Source: Polyangium sp. y55x31 | Lineage (GTDB): Bacteria; Myxococcota_A; Polyangia; Polyangiales; Polyangiaceae | Length of the DNA: 64,000 nucleotides | Direction: 5' to 3' | NCBI RefSeq assembly: GCF_029946505.1 | Contig: NZ_JARZHG010000011.1 | Location: 124,001 to 188,000, forward strand | Shown: in pieces, positions 42,180 through 51,348 of the stretch | Layout: the number at the start of each line of letters is the position of its first letter | How positions within the stretch are numbered: the first letter of the stretch is position 1 | Notes under the pieces: model-generated | Databases searched by the model: none | What the model saw: only the letters and a program-made list of their open reading frames with translations | Told to the model about the DNA's origin: nothing | Program-made: the position numbers and the translations under genes

Positions 42180-43970
42180 ATGCGTAATCGTCGCCTTGTC
42201 ACGCTCGCTCCTCTGACGTTCCTCCTCGCCGCCTGCGCCGTCGACGGCCAGGACGAAGGCAATCAGGCCGCTTCGCAGGACGTTTTTGCCAATCGCGACG
42301 AGCAGGCGATGAAGCTCGCCGGCGACATCGGCATCGAGAAGGTCGCCGAGCGCGAGATCGCGCGCGGCGCGGGGGACCTCAACGTCGAGCGCGTGCACAT
42401 CGACGAGAGCGGCGAGGCCGTCACGCGCGTCGCCCAGTCGATCGACGGGCTCCCGGTCTTCGGCGCCCAGGCCGTGGTCGAGCTCGACACGCGCGGCGGC
42501 GTGAAGCAGGTGCACGATTACCTCGAGCGCAACCTGCGCGTCGAGCCGGCCACGATCTCCGAGGCCGAGGCGATCAAGATCGCCTACGGCGCCGTGGACG
42601 GCGTGGTCTCGCGGACGCGCAAGGCGGACATGCAGATCCTCGCGCGCAAGCAGCTCGGCGCGGTGGCGACGCACCGGATCCAGCTCGAGGCGACGAACCA
42701 CGACGGCTCGCCCTCGCTGCCCGTGATCTTCGTCGACGCCCGCACGGGCGAGGTCGTCAATAGCTACGACAACCTCCAGACCGCGCGGAACCGCAAGACG
42801 TACACGGCGGCCAACAAGACGACGCTGCCTGGCACGCTCGTGCGCTCCGAGGGCCAGGCGGCCGTCGCCGACGCCGTCCTCAACGCGGCGCACGACAACG
42901 CCGGCATCACGTACGACTTCTACTTCAACAACTTCGGCCGCGACAGCTTCAACGGCTCGGGCGCGACCCTCACGTCGAGCGTCCACTACAGCACCAACTA
43001 CGTGAACGCCTACTGGGACGGCACGCAGATGGTGTACGGCGACGGCAACGGCACCGACTCCTCGGCGCTCACGGTGCTCGACGTCGTGGGCCACGAGCTC
43101 ACGCACGCGGTCACGGAGTACGCCTCGGGCCTCGTCTACCAGAACGAGTCCGGCGCGCTGAACGAGGCCTTCTCCGACATCTTCGGCGCCTCGATCGAGG
43201 CCTACCGCGACGGCGCGGTCTCGGCGAACACCTGGAAGATCGGCGAGGAGTGCTGGACGCCGGGCACGGCGGGCGACGCGCTCCGCTACATGAACGATCC
43301 GGCGACCGCGGGCGATTACGACTACTACCCGACGCGCTACACGGGCACGTCGGACAACGGCGGCGTGCACTGGAACTCGGGCATCGCGAACCTCGCGTTC
43401 TACCTCGCGGTCGTCGGCGGCTCGCACCCGCGCGGCAAGACGAGCAACGTCGTCGCTCCGCTCGCGTCGAACGCCGTCGAGAGCATCCAGAAGGGCGCGG
43501 CGATCTTCTACAAGGCCAACACGTCCTGCCTCGGCCCGAACGCCAAGTTCGCCGACGCCCGCGCCTGCACGGTGGCCGCTGCGAACGAGCTCTACGGCGC
43601 GGCGGCGGCCACGTCGGTCGGTGATGCGTGGACCGCGGTCGGCGTGGCCGCGCCTCCGTCGTACTCGCTGCTCAGCACGGTGAGCAACGTCTCGGTCGGC
43701 TCGAAGAAGTGGAGCACGCAGTACACGCAGCAGACGCCGGCCGGCTCCAAGGCGCTCAAGATCGAGATCTCCGGCGGCACGGGCGACGCCGATCTCTACG
43801 TGCGCTTCGGCAGCGCGCCCACGACGTCGAGCTACTCCTGCCGCCCGTACCTCACGGGCAACAGCGAGGTCTGCGAGTTCATCCCGCCGCAGAGCGGCAC
43901 CTACTACATCAAGCTCTACGGCTACTCGGCGTCCTCGGGCATCACGCTCAAGACCTACTCCGCGCAGTGA
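42180..43970 (+). CDS. M4-family zinc metalloprotease (thermolysin-like), lipoprotein
   Basis: 596 residues. The signal ends LLAAC, so a lipid anchor is likely. Residues 45-200 are the FTP/PepSY propeptide. The catalytic domain has VVGHELTHAVTEY (zinc HExxH at about 305-309), GALNEAFSDIFG with the third ligand Glu, and DNGGVHWNSGIAN with the transition-state His. The last about 95 residues are a PPC (pre-peptidase C-terminal) beta domain (LYVRFGSAPTTSSY, YYIKLYGYSA) that is usually cleaved off after export. An extracellular or surface protease, probably used in predation or saprophytic feeding. GAGG 9 nt before ATG supports the start. Confidence 0.95.
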   Translation: MRNRRLVTLAPLTFLLAACAVDGQDEGNQAASQDVFANRDEQAMKLAGDIGIEKVAEREIARGAGDLNVERVHIDESGEAVTRVAQSIDGLPVFGAQAVVELDTRGGVKQVHDYLERNLRVEPATISEAEAIKIAYGAVDGVVSRTRKADMQILARKQLGAVATHRIQLEATNHDGSPSLPVIFVDARTGEVVNSYDNLQTARNRKTYTAANKTTLPGTLVRSEGQAAVADAVLNAAHDNAGITYDFYFNNFGRDSFNGSGATLTSSVHYSTNYVNAYWDGTQMVYGDGNGTDSSALTVLDVVGHELTHAVTEYASGLVYQNESGALNEAFSDIFGASIEAYRDGAVSANTWKIGEECWTPGTAGDALRYMNDPATAGDYDYYPTRYTGTSDNGGVHWNSGIANLAFYLAVVGGSHPRGKTSNVVAPLASNAVESIQKGAAIFYKANTSCLGPNAKFADARACTVAAANELYGAAAATSVGDAWTAVGVAAPPSYSLLSTVSNVSVGSKKWSTQYTQQTPAGSKALKIEISGGTGDADLYVRFGSAPTTSSYSCRPYLTGNSEVCEFIPPQSGTYYIKLYGYSASSGITLKTYSAQ

Positions 43971-43978
43971 TCGAGGCC

Positions 43979-44018
43979 GGGCGCGCGTGCCTCGGCTCTG
44001 CCCGCGGAACGCGCGCCC
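43979..44018. terminator. Inverted repeat between converging genes
   Basis: GGGCGCGCGT (43979-43988) pairs with ACGCGCGCCC (44009-44018), 20-nt loop, between the protease stop and the convergent def stop. No T-run on either side; a likely bidirectional terminator. Confidence 0.6.
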
Positions 44019-44022
44019 TCCC

Positions 44023-44616
44023 TCACTCCACCCCAAAAACCTTCTTCACCTCCGCGACGGGCGCCTCCAGCCAGCGCGCCCCCATCTCGTCGTTGCACGA
44101 GAGCGTTCGCGAGATCATGCGATCGACGTAGAGCACGCCGCGCAGGTGATCCACCTCGTGCTGCAGGATCCGCGCGGGCCAGCCCCTCGCCTCCCAGCGC
44201 AGCGGCTCGCCTTTTTCGTCGAGGCCCGTCACCTCCACCGCGAAATGCCGCTCGACGAGCGCCATGTAGCCCGCGACGGACAAGCAGCCCTCGAAGTACG
44301 TCGCCGTCTCCTCGCCGATCACGCGGATCTCCGGGTTGAAGATGACGGTCAGCGGGAACGGGGCGCGGCCGCGCTCTTCGCGTTGCTCTTTCGTGAGGCG
44401 CGCCATGCGGGCGTTATCGTCCTCGAGCACGATCACCTGCAGGCCCACGCCGATCTGCGGGGCGGCGAGGCCCACGCCGGGCGCCTGGCGCATCGTCTCG
44501 ACCATTTTCTTCACGAGCAGGCGCGTGTCCCGGCTCTTGATCTGCTCCCTCGCGACGGGCGCGGCGGCGGCGCGGAGGACGGGGCTACCGGCTTGTACGA
44601 TCCTGGGCTTCGACAT
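44023..44616 (-). CDS. def: Peptide deformylase
   Basis: 197 residues. Removes the N-formyl group from new proteins. Family motifs: GVGLAAPQIG (about residue 50), EGCLSVAGYM (with the metal Cys) and QHEVDHLRGVLYVDR (HExxH). ATG 44616 fits the usual N-terminus (KPRIVQAGSPVLR); an upstream GTG at 44640 that overlaps the previous stop is an alternative. Downstream of a TIM-barrel-like gene on the same strand. Confidence 0.95.
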   Translation of the reverse strand: MSKPRIVQAGSPVLRAAAAPVAREQIKSRDTRLLVKKMVETMRQAPGVGLAAPQIGVGLQVIVLEDDNARMARLTKEQREERGRAPFPLTVIFNPEIRVIGEETATYFEGCLSVAGYMALVERHFAVEVTGLDEKGEPLRWEARGWPARILQHEVDHLRGVLYVDRMISRTLSCNDEMGARWLEAPVAEVKKVFGVE

Positions 44617-44636
44617 CGGGACGCGGGATCGTGCCC

Positions 44637-45629
44637 TCACCCGCGCGTCGGGCGCAAGGAACCGACCACGCCGAGCAAACGCGACGCCCCGCGGCCGAGC
44701 TTTTCCGTCGCGCGGCTCTTCCACGTCGCTTCGGGCAAACGCGGCGCCGGCTCGGTGCAGGCGAACGCGTCGAGCCACGCCTCCCAGGGCGGCCGCCCGA
44801 GCACGCCGCCGAGGTCGAAGAGCGTGAGATCTTCGAGGCCCGCCGCGCGCGCGATGGCCACGTCGTCGGCGAGCTCCGCGGCCGAGCGATACGTGGCCTC
44901 GTCGCCGAGCGCGCCCTTGCCCACCGCGCCGAGCGACACGCCCGCCCGCGCCCCGAAGCGCGCCGCGGCGAGGCGGCACGAGGACGCGAGCAGGGGCCGG
45001 ACATCGTTGCGGGTCAAAATGCCGCGCGAATACCCTTCGATCAGCGTCGTGTAGACCATCACGCTCGCGTGGTCGCAGGCGATCGAACCGACCGGCGTGC
45101 CGAGCCATCGTTCGAATCCCAATGTTTGGTCGTCAAAAAGAACGAGCGGAATGACGGCGGCCGAGACACGGATCGGCGTCGGGACACGCGCGCGGAGGTC
45201 CTGCACGAGGGCGCCGAGGATCGCCGCGCCGTCCTCCTGATGCGGCGCGCTCCTCGCGGGCGGATCGAGCCCGAGGAGGCGGCGGAGCCGGTCGATCGGC
45301 GGTTCGAGGTCGAGGGCGATTTCCTCGGGCAGGGCACCGGCCGCGTCGAGCTCGTCGACGAGCGCGCGGACGTATGCGGCGAAGCGGGCCGCGTTGTCCA
45401 CGCTCGCCCAGCGCCCGGCCGCGTCCGCGAGCATCGGCCAGACGGCGAACGGGAGCCCTGCGTCCCTGGCGGCCTGGGCGAGCCGCACGAGGTCGGCGCG
45501 TGGGCCCGGCTGCGCCGCGACGATGAGGCCGATCTTCCGCTCGGCGAGGGCGGCGAGCACGGCGGGCGCCGCGATCTCGGCGTGCGTGACCATCTCGCAC
45601 CAGATGCGAAGGCCGCGCGGGGCCGTCAT
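44637..45629 (-). CDS. Uncharacterised TIM-barrel-like protein
   Basis: 330 residues from ATG 45629 (a GTG at 45653 adds eight). The alternation of hydrophobic strands and helices (IGLIVAAQPGPRADLVRL, PFAVWPMLAD, IALDLEPPIDRL, ASVMVYTTLIEGYS, LTLFDLGGVLG) looks like a TIM barrel; an ALDLEPP strand end with acidic residues and VMVYTTL are reminiscent of glycosidase or polysaccharide-active barrels. No signal peptide. Function not known. Upstream of def and divergent from the glycosyltransferase gene by 50 bp. Confidence 0.72.
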   Translation of the reverse strand: MTAPRGLRIWCEMVTHAEIAAPAVLAALAERKIGLIVAAQPGPRADLVRLAQAARDAGLPFAVWPMLADAAGRWASVDNAARFAAYVRALVDELDAAGALPEEIALDLEPPIDRLRRLLGLDPPARSAPHQEDGAAILGALVQDLRARVPTPIRVSAAVIPLVLFDDQTLGFERWLGTPVGSIACDHASVMVYTTLIEGYSRGILTRNDVRPLLASSCRLAAARFGARAGVSLGAVGKGALGDEATYRSAAELADDVAIARAAGLEDLTLFDLGGVLGRPPWEAWLDAFACTEPAPRLPEATWKSRATEKLGRGASRLLGVVGSLRPTRG

Positions 45630-45679
45630 GCGCGCCGGATCCTCGACCCCCACAGCACGGATGGATAAACTCCGCGTCC

Positions 45680-46759
45680 ATGAAGATCCTCTACGGGGTG
45701 GTGGGCGAGGGCATGGGGCACGCGATGCGCTCGCGCGTGGTGCTCGAGCACCTGGTCGCTCAGGGGCACGAGATCGAGATCATGGCTTCCGGGCGGGCCG
45801 CCGAGTTCCTCACGAAGCGGTTTCAGGGCGTGAACAAGATTCACGGCTTCCACATGATCTACGAGGAGAACCGCGTCCGCCGGGGCAAGACGTTGTTCTC
45901 GAACGTGACGCACGGCGCGGCCGGGCTGCCCAAGAACATCGCGGCTTACTTCGAGCTCATCCAGGCGTTCCGTCCCGAGGTCGTGATCAGCGATTTCGAA
46001 TCGTGGACGTACCTGTTCGCCAAGACGCATGGACTGCCCATCCTGTCCATCGACAACATGCAGATCATCAACCGGTGCACGCACGGGCCCGACATCATCC
46101 GCGGGGACGAGGCGGACTTTACCGTGACGCGCCTGTTCATCAAAGGGAAACTCCCGTTCTGCGACCATTACCTCATCACGAGCTTCTTCCGCCCCCCGAT
46201 CCGCAAGCCCCGCACGACGCTCTACCCGCCGATCCTGCGCCCCGAGATCCTCCGCGCGAATCGGCGCGCGGGCGACCACCTGCTCGTCTACCAGACCGCC
46301 GAAGGAAATGACGCGCTCGCCGATACGCTGCAGAAGACGGGCCTCGAATGCCGCATTTACGGCATGCGCCGCGGCATCCAGGAGGAGCAGGTCGAGGGCA
46401 ACCTGCGGTATCGGCCCTTCAGCGAGGATGGGTTCATCGACGACCTCGCCTCGGCGCGCGCGGTCATCGCGGGCGGCGGCTTCACGCTCATGGGCGAGGC
46501 GGTTTTCCTCCACAAACCCATGCTCGCCGTCCCCATTCGCCACCAGTTCGAGCAGGTGCTGAACGCGCGATACTTGGAGCGCGAAGGGTTTGGCCGGTCG
46601 GCGGACTCGCTCGCGGATCCGGCCACGATCCTCGATTTCGTGAAGGTCGTCCCCGAATGCGCGGACAAGCTCGCTGCGTATTCCCAGAATGGGAACCAGG
46701 ACCTCTTCGACGGGATCGACGGGCTGCTCGATCGGGCCGCGGCGGGCGTGCTGTCCTGA
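45680..46759 (+). CDS. MurG/MJ1255-like glycosyltransferase
   Basis: 359 residues with the GT-B fold: an N-terminal Rossmann start (KILYGVVGEGMGHAMRSRVV) and the C-terminal donor-binding loop ARAVIAGGGFTLMGEAVFL with a Gly-rich motif and QFEQVLNARYLE, as in the MJ1255/UGT-related family. Likely transfers a nucleotide-activated sugar to an unknown acceptor. ATG 45680. Its stop abuts the stop of the convergent outer-membrane protein gene. Confidence 0.88.
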   Translation: MKILYGVVGEGMGHAMRSRVVLEHLVAQGHEIEIMASGRAAEFLTKRFQGVNKIHGFHMIYEENRVRRGKTLFSNVTHGAAGLPKNIAAYFELIQAFRPEVVISDFESWTYLFAKTHGLPILSIDNMQIINRCTHGPDIIRGDEADFTVTRLFIKGKLPFCDHYLITSFFRPPIRKPRTTLYPPILRPEILRANRRAGDHLLVYQTAEGNDALADTLQKTGLECRIYGMRRGIQEEQVEGNLRYRPFSEDGFIDDLASARAVIAGGGFTLMGEAVFLHKPMLAVPIRHQFEQVLNARYLEREGFGRSADSLADPATILDFVKVVPECADKLAAYSQNGNQDLFDGIDGLLDRAAAGVLS

Positions 46760-47857
46760 TCAGAAGAAATAGCGGAAGGCCAGGCGTCCGCCGAGCGCGC
46801 GGGTCGGCGGACCGGGCGAGATCGTGTCCCCCGCGGCGCGCCTTTCCTGCGTGAAACCGTACGTCCCGACGAACCCCAGCGTGAGCGCGTCGCGCCCCGT
46901 GTAATACACGCCCGCCGCGACGCGCTCGGTCGTGTAGGCCATGGGCGCGCCGCCGACGAGCTCGGCATTGCGGCGATCGAGGCCTCGGTTTTCGCCGCGC
47001 TCGACCCCGGCTTCGAGCATCGCCCCGACCGGCGCGATCGGCGCGAGGTCGACCGAGGCCGCGACGGATGCCGCATACGATCGCGGCGCCATGCGTGAAT
47101 CGAGGCCCGGGCCGCCGTGGAGCCTCGTATCGAGCGCCTCGCCGCCGAACGAGGCCTGAATGCCCACGTGCCGACCGAACGATTTCGCCGCGCTCGCGTA
47201 TGCGTGCACGCCGAATGAACGCTCGTCCACCCGCAGCGCCCCGGCCCCGTCGAAATTTTTGAACGCGCAGCCGAGGTCCCCGGCGACGAGGCAGAGAATA
47301 CGCGCCCTGTCCCGCATCGCCGCGTCCGCCTCGCGCATCATGGCGTCGACGAGCCCCGAGGGACGCGCGCGCACCCCGCCGGCCATGACGAGGCCCGCGC
47401 GCAGGCCGACCGAAAGGCCGAGCCATTCGCTGTGCAGGACCTCGAAGCCGAGGTGCGGGCGGAAATCGTAGCCCGTGCGGCCGCCATAAAAATAGGTCGA
47501 CGACGCGTCGCCCCCGACGCCCATTTGAAAGGCCGCGCGCGCGCCGAGCTCCGCGCCGCGCACCGGCGCGATTCCCACGGCGAGCCGCTCCTCGAACAGG
47601 AAAAGCTTCTGTCCGTCACGGGCGGGGAGCGGCAGGCGCATCGGGGCCGCGGGCGGGGCGCCCGCGCCGTCCTGGACGCGCAGGCCCATCGAGGTGTCGA
47701 TTCCGATGTGGGTGGTGGTGAACGGACCTTCGAGCAGCACGGGCGGCTGGAACCTGTGGCCCTCGAGGGTGCGCGCCGCGGCCGCTCCGTATTCCTCTTG
47801 GGCGCGCCCGGACGGGGCGGCGAGGAGCGCGGCGAGGGCCGCGGCGCAGGCGATCAC
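46760..47857 (-). CDS. Outer-membrane beta-barrel protein
   Basis: 365 residues from GTG 47857, which overlaps the stop of the small lipoprotein gene (GTGA). A signal peptide ends SGRAQ. The mature part is amphipathic beta strands (FQMGVGGDASSTYFYGGR, LGFEVLHSEWLGLSVGLRAG) and ends LAFRYFF, a terminal Phe typical of BAM-assembled barrels. No plug or catalytic motif recognised. Translationally coupled to the lipoprotein, so they may form one surface complex. Confidence 0.82.
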   Translation of the reverse strand: MIACAAALAALLAAPSGRAQEEYGAAAARTLEGHRFQPPVLLEGPFTTTHIGIDTSMGLRVQDGAGAPPAAPMRLPLPARDGQKLFLFEERLAVGIAPVRGAELGARAAFQMGVGGDASSTYFYGGRTGYDFRPHLGFEVLHSEWLGLSVGLRAGLVMAGGVRARPSGLVDAMMREADAAMRDRARILCLVAGDLGCAFKNFDGAGALRVDERSFGVHAYASAAKSFGRHVGIQASFGGEALDTRLHGGPGLDSRMAPRSYAASVAASVDLAPIAPVGAMLEAGVERGENRGLDRRNAELVGGAPMAYTTERVAAGVYYTGRDALTLGFVGTYGFTQERRAAGDTISPGPPTRALGGRLAFRYFF

Positions 47858-48117
47858 TTGACGCGGCAGGCCTTGGTGCTGGTGCCGGTCACGCCGTTGC
47901 AGGATTCGCTCGCGGCGCAATCCGAATCTTGCGTGCAGACCTTGAGGCACTGCGGCTCCGTGGCCGTATCCGTCGGCTTTCCGCAGATCGCGTCGTCGAC
48001 ACATTCGTCCGCCGCACCCTCGGTCTCGCATGGCTCCCCCACCTCTGCCGCGGAACATGCAAGCAGAACGGTGCTGAAGGAAGCGAGCGCCAGCGCGACG
48101 AGGCCATTTTTGAGCAT
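47854..48117 (-). CDS. Small Cys-rich lipoprotein
   Basis: 87 residues, AGGAG upstream of ATG 48117, lipobox STVLLAC. The mature part has nine further Cys, spaced as in small disulfide-rich surface proteins (CETEGAADECVDDAIC, CTQDSDCAASESC). No family. It is the first gene of a two-gene unit with the OMP at 46760. Confidence 0.8.
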   Translation of the reverse strand: MLKNGLVALALASFSTVLLACSAAEVGEPCETEGAADECVDDAICGKPTDTATEPQCLKVCTQDSDCAASESCNGVTGTSTKACRVK

Positions 48118-48168
48118 GAATGTCTCCTTTCGACAGGGGCGTCAGACTATCGCTCGGGCCGCGGCGTA

Positions 48169-48196
48169 CGCTCCCCTTTTCTGTCGAGAACGTGCA
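48169..48196 (-). promoter_or_regulatory. 28-nt promoter-like element upstream of the small lipoprotein gene
   Basis: On the minus strand TGCACGTTCTCGACA followed by GAAAAGGGGAGCG, ending 51 nt before ATG 48117. Matches the element at 39696-39723 in 25 of 28 positions. Confidence 0.6.
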
Positions 48197-48203
48197 TTTT
48201 TCT

Positions 48204-48219
48204 GGTCACGCGCGTGACC
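48204..48219. promoter_or_regulatory. Perfect 16-bp palindrome, operator candidate
   Basis: GGTCACGCGCGTGACC, 7 bp beyond the shared 28-nt element; a regulator dimer site is plausible. Confidence 0.5.
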
Positions 48220-48564
48220 ATCACGGATGCCCAGCCACCAAAACGAAACACGCGGTCGTCAGGGAAATCATTCAATGGTGGGGGCGGCGGTGCGTCGTCC
48301 CGCATGTGCTGGCAATGGCGGCGCGGCGCATCGGGCCTCGCCGGGCGTTCCCGTCAGGCGCGACGGATCGTGGGCCGTCGGGCGTGCCCGGGGTGGGACG
48401 GGAGAAACAGACCCGACGGGGGTAGCATGGACGGACCGGCTTTCCGCCAATGGGTTGTCACACGCGCCGGCGGTCGGTCGCGGCCGCATTCGGCCCGACG
48501 CACCGCAGCGTGCGGGCCATGCCCGCGTCCGCTGGATCGGACAAATCCCACGTTCCGCCGCATT

Positions 48565-48580
48565 TGTGACAAGTGTCACA
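48565..48580. promoter_or_regulatory. CRP/FNR-family-like site
   Basis: TGTGACAAGTGTCACA, an exact TGTGA-N6-TCACA, about 95 bp before the TTG of the DUF2169 gene. Confidence 0.6.
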
Positions 48581-48675
48581 CTCGATGGAACGGAAGAGCT
48601 CGAGGGCACGAAAGATTCGGGGATCCCCCGAGGAAATCTTTCCCAACCTGCTCGCGTTAAGCTACCCTCCCCGCA

Positions 48676-51105
48676 TTGGAGATCGTCCGACTCTGCCCAT
48701 TCAGCGTCGCCACCGTGGTGTGGGAAGAGCGCCCCGGAGGCTATCGCCTCACGATCGGGGTGAAGGCGACGTTCGCGCTGGCCCACGGCGAGACAGCCCT
48801 GCTCGCGCCGAAGCAGGATACGGCGCACGGCGATATCTCCTGGGATCACAACCCGCAGGCGGCGCTCTTCGCGCCGAGTGACTTCGTCCCGTACAAGCCG
48901 AAGATCGACATCGCGTTCTCGGGCCGCGCGTTCGCCCCCGGCGGCGTGCCGACCGAGAGCCTCGTGCCGCGTCTGCGCGTGGGGCATTTCGAGAAGTCGC
49001 TGCGCGTCTGCGGGCCCCGCGTGTGGATGCCCGGGCACACGGGCAGCCTGCGACCGAGCGCCCCCGAGCGCTTCTCCGCGATCCCGCTCCGCTACGAGCT
49101 CGCCGCGATGCAAGGCGAGAACATGAGCGGCATCCCCACCGGCGCCGGGAGCGCAGGCTGGCCCTTGCCGCGCATCGAGACGAGCGAGACGTGCCCGCCC
49201 AACGCGACGCCGGGCTTCGGTCCGTTGCCGATCCGCTGGCGCGCCGAGCACCGCGGCGCCCCGGACGATGCCGTCACGTTCGCGCGCCGCATCCGCTCCG
49301 AACACGCCACGGCCCCCGATTCGCTCCCCTTCTCGCTCTTCAACTGCGCGCCGATCGAGCAGCAGATCGACGAGCTCGAGCCCGCGCCCGTCGTCGTGCT
49401 CGAACACCTGACCCGCAAAGCGTCGCGCTTCGAATCGAGGCTGCCGAACATCCGCCCGCGCGTGTTTTACGCGCACCAGGGTTCGGTGCGGCCGTTCGAG
49501 ATCGACGTGCGTCTCGACACGGTGTGGATCGACGGCGTGCGCCTCGTGGCGGTCGTGTCCTGGCGTGGATCGACGCCGGTGACCGAGCCCGACGAGCACG
49601 CGCTCGGTCGGATCATCGTGGCCTCCGAGAGCCCCGAGATGACCGTGAGCCTCGAAGACGTGGAGTCGCCCCCGATCCCGCCCGAAGATTCGAGCCCGCG
49701 GCCGATCCTGCCGCGCCCCTTCGAGGGGGAGATCGCCGAAGACGAGGGCTATACGCTCCTGCCGACGGCACCCGTGCAGCACACGCCGGAAGAGCCGGCC
49801 TCATTGCCCGTCGAGCCACTCGCGCTCGGGAGCGGCGGCGCCCTACCCGCGCGGCCGCGTGACAGCTCGGTGCCGATCCCGCCGTCGGGCGAGCGCCTCA
49901 TCGAGGATCGCGCGTCGTCGAGGTTCGTCGTGGACGCGGCCTTCCCCGGGCCGACGCAGCTCGTCGAGCGCGCCGCGCGCGCAGAGGTCGAGGACGAGCG
50001 ACCCGCGCACGCCGCGACGTCGTGGGAGACGGACGTCTGGCCAGGCGACGCGGCCGCGATGCGGCTGCCGCCCCACCCCACGCCGACGAGCGTGCCCGAA
50101 GGCGCGCACACGTCGGCCGAAGAGGAAGAAGATCCGGCCGACCGCGCGCCCGCAACCGCACGTACGGGCACGACGAGCCCGCCGCCGGCAGAGAGCTTCG
50201 GCGTGATCACGGAGCGCGACTCGATCGCGCCGCCGACGATGGTGCCGAGCACGCGAAAGACGGGGACACTCGCGCCACCTCCCACCTTGCCCGGCGGGGC
50301 CGTCGCCGCGAGCGGACGGCTCCTCGACGCGCCGCCCACGACCCAGCGCGCCCCCGCGCTCGTCGCGTGGACCGAGCCGAAAGGTCAGCCCGTCACGACG
50401 CCCGTGAGCGCAGCGCCCGTCTCGCCGGTGGAAAACGCGGCCTTCTTCGCAGCATCAGCCGTGGCCTCGTCCGGCCCCGCCCTGCCCTCCGCGCCGATCA
50501 CGCCGTCGCCCAAGCCTTCGGTCGTCTCGGTCGAGACGCCACGCCCGTCGGGCGAGCGTCGCCGTCCCTCGACGGCGAGCATGGCAGCGCCGCTGCTCAT
50601 GGCCGCAGACCTGCCGCTCGAGCAATGCGCGGCCGTGGCCGCTCGTATCGATCGATGCCCCGAGGACCGCGCCCGCATCCTGTCGGAGATGGGTTTGTCG
50701 GAGCCGCGCTGGGTGTCGACCGAGCGGACGTGGATAAGCGCGATCCGCGCCGAGACCGAACAAGGTCGGTGCGAGCTGCGGCTCGCCTACGATCGAGCGT
50801 ACGTGCAGCAGCTCGAGATCGAGCGAGGCGCGCTGGAGATCGCCGACTACGCGCGGCTGATGTTCTCGGTCGAGCACAGCGACGCCGACGCGGTGCTCGC
50901 GGAGCTCGGCCTCGCGCGTATCTGCCTCGTGCGAATCGAGCGCGTCTGGCAGGAGCGCATGGAAGCCGATCCTGCCTTCCGCGCGCGCGTGCGAGAGGCG
51001 CTCGCCTCGGCGCGCCGAGCCTACGCGCGGGTGCAGTCCGACGGCCGCGGCGCGACGTACGCCGAGGCCGCCACGCCCTCGCGGCCACGGTCGAGTGATC
51101 GATGA
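48676..51105 (+). CDS. DUF2169-family protein (T6SS-associated in other genomes)
   Basis: 809 residues from a TTG. The DUF2169 core covers about 1-310 (CPFSVATVVWEERPGGYRLT at the start; GFGPLPIRWRAEH and VDIDVRL-like VRPFEIDVRLDTVWIDG later). The middle (310-610) is Pro/Ala/Thr-rich low-complexity. The last about 190 residues contain two similar helical units, one around LPLEQCAAVAARIDR to WISAIRAE and one around ARLMFSVEHSDADAVLAELG to VWQERMEAD. In other bacteria DUF2169 genes sit beside type VI secretion VgrG/effector genes; none is visible here, so the link is by family only. Confidence 0.8.
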   Translation: MEIVRLCPFSVATVVWEERPGGYRLTIGVKATFALAHGETALLAPKQDTAHGDISWDHNPQAALFAPSDFVPYKPKIDIAFSGRAFAPGGVPTESLVPRLRVGHFEKSLRVCGPRVWMPGHTGSLRPSAPERFSAIPLRYELAAMQGENMSGIPTGAGSAGWPLPRIETSETCPPNATPGFGPLPIRWRAEHRGAPDDAVTFARRIRSEHATAPDSLPFSLFNCAPIEQQIDELEPAPVVVLEHLTRKASRFESRLPNIRPRVFYAHQGSVRPFEIDVRLDTVWIDGVRLVAVVSWRGSTPVTEPDEHALGRIIVASESPEMTVSLEDVESPPIPPEDSSPRPILPRPFEGEIAEDEGYTLLPTAPVQHTPEEPASLPVEPLALGSGGALPARPRDSSVPIPPSGERLIEDRASSRFVVDAAFPGPTQLVERAARAEVEDERPAHAATSWETDVWPGDAAAMRLPPHPTPTSVPEGAHTSAEEEEDPADRAPATARTGTTSPPPAESFGVITERDSIAPPTMVPSTRKTGTLAPPPTLPGGAVAASGRLLDAPPTTQRAPALVAWTEPKGQPVTTPVSAAPVSPVENAAFFAASAVASSGPALPSAPITPSPKPSVVSVETPRPSGERRRPSTASMAAPLLMAADLPLEQCAAVAARIDRCPEDRARILSEMGLSEPRWVSTERTWISAIRAETEQGRCELRLAYDRAYVQQLEIERGALEIADYARLMFSVEHSDADAVLAELGLARICLVRIERVWQERMEADPAFRARVREALASARRAYARVQSDGRGATYAEAATPSRPRSSDR

Positions 51106-51171
51106 CGCGCGCCGCCGCGTGAAGAATTGACGCCTCGCCCGCCGGCCCAACGTGAACGGCGGGAGGCGAAG

Positions 51172-51345
51172 ATGAACGCAGAGGCCGCGATCCTCGCCGC
51201 CGCGAACCTCGTCGCGGCGCAAGTGGCACAGACGAACGAAGCTGCCAGGACCCGATCGCCATGGTTCTGGGTGGTGCTCCTGGTGATCGCCGTGCTCGCG
51301 CTCGGCTGGTACTTCCGAGCCGGGACGATCGGCCGGAGGCCGTGA
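51172..51345 (+). CDS. Small single-helix membrane protein
   Basis: 57 residues. GGGAGG stands 5 nt before ATG 51172. The first half is Ala-rich and amphipathic, the second has one membrane helix (WFWVVLLVIAVLALGWYF) and a basic end. Unknown. It follows the DUF2169 gene by 66 bp and its stop is 3 bp from the convergent PP2C stop. Confidence 0.7.
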   Translation: MNAEAAILAAANLVAAQVAQTNEAARTRSPWFWVVLLVIAVLALGWYFRAGTIGRRP

Positions 51346-51348
51346 TCC

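Larger units (their letters stand above)
48118..48675. promoter_or_regulatory. 558-bp divergent control region
   Basis: No convincing gene; a 62-codon minus-strand frame at 48458-48646 was considered and left out. It holds the shared 28-nt element (48169-48196), a perfect 16-bp palindrome GGTCACGCGCGTGACC (48204-48219) and a TGTGA-N6-TCACA site (48565-48580). It separates the lipoprotein/OMP operon from the DUF2169 gene. Confidence 0.5.

Noticed and set aside
48458-48646. 62-codon minus-strand frame with two CxxC-like Cys pairs
   Set aside because: No ribosome site, and it contains the CRP-like palindrome; more likely control region.
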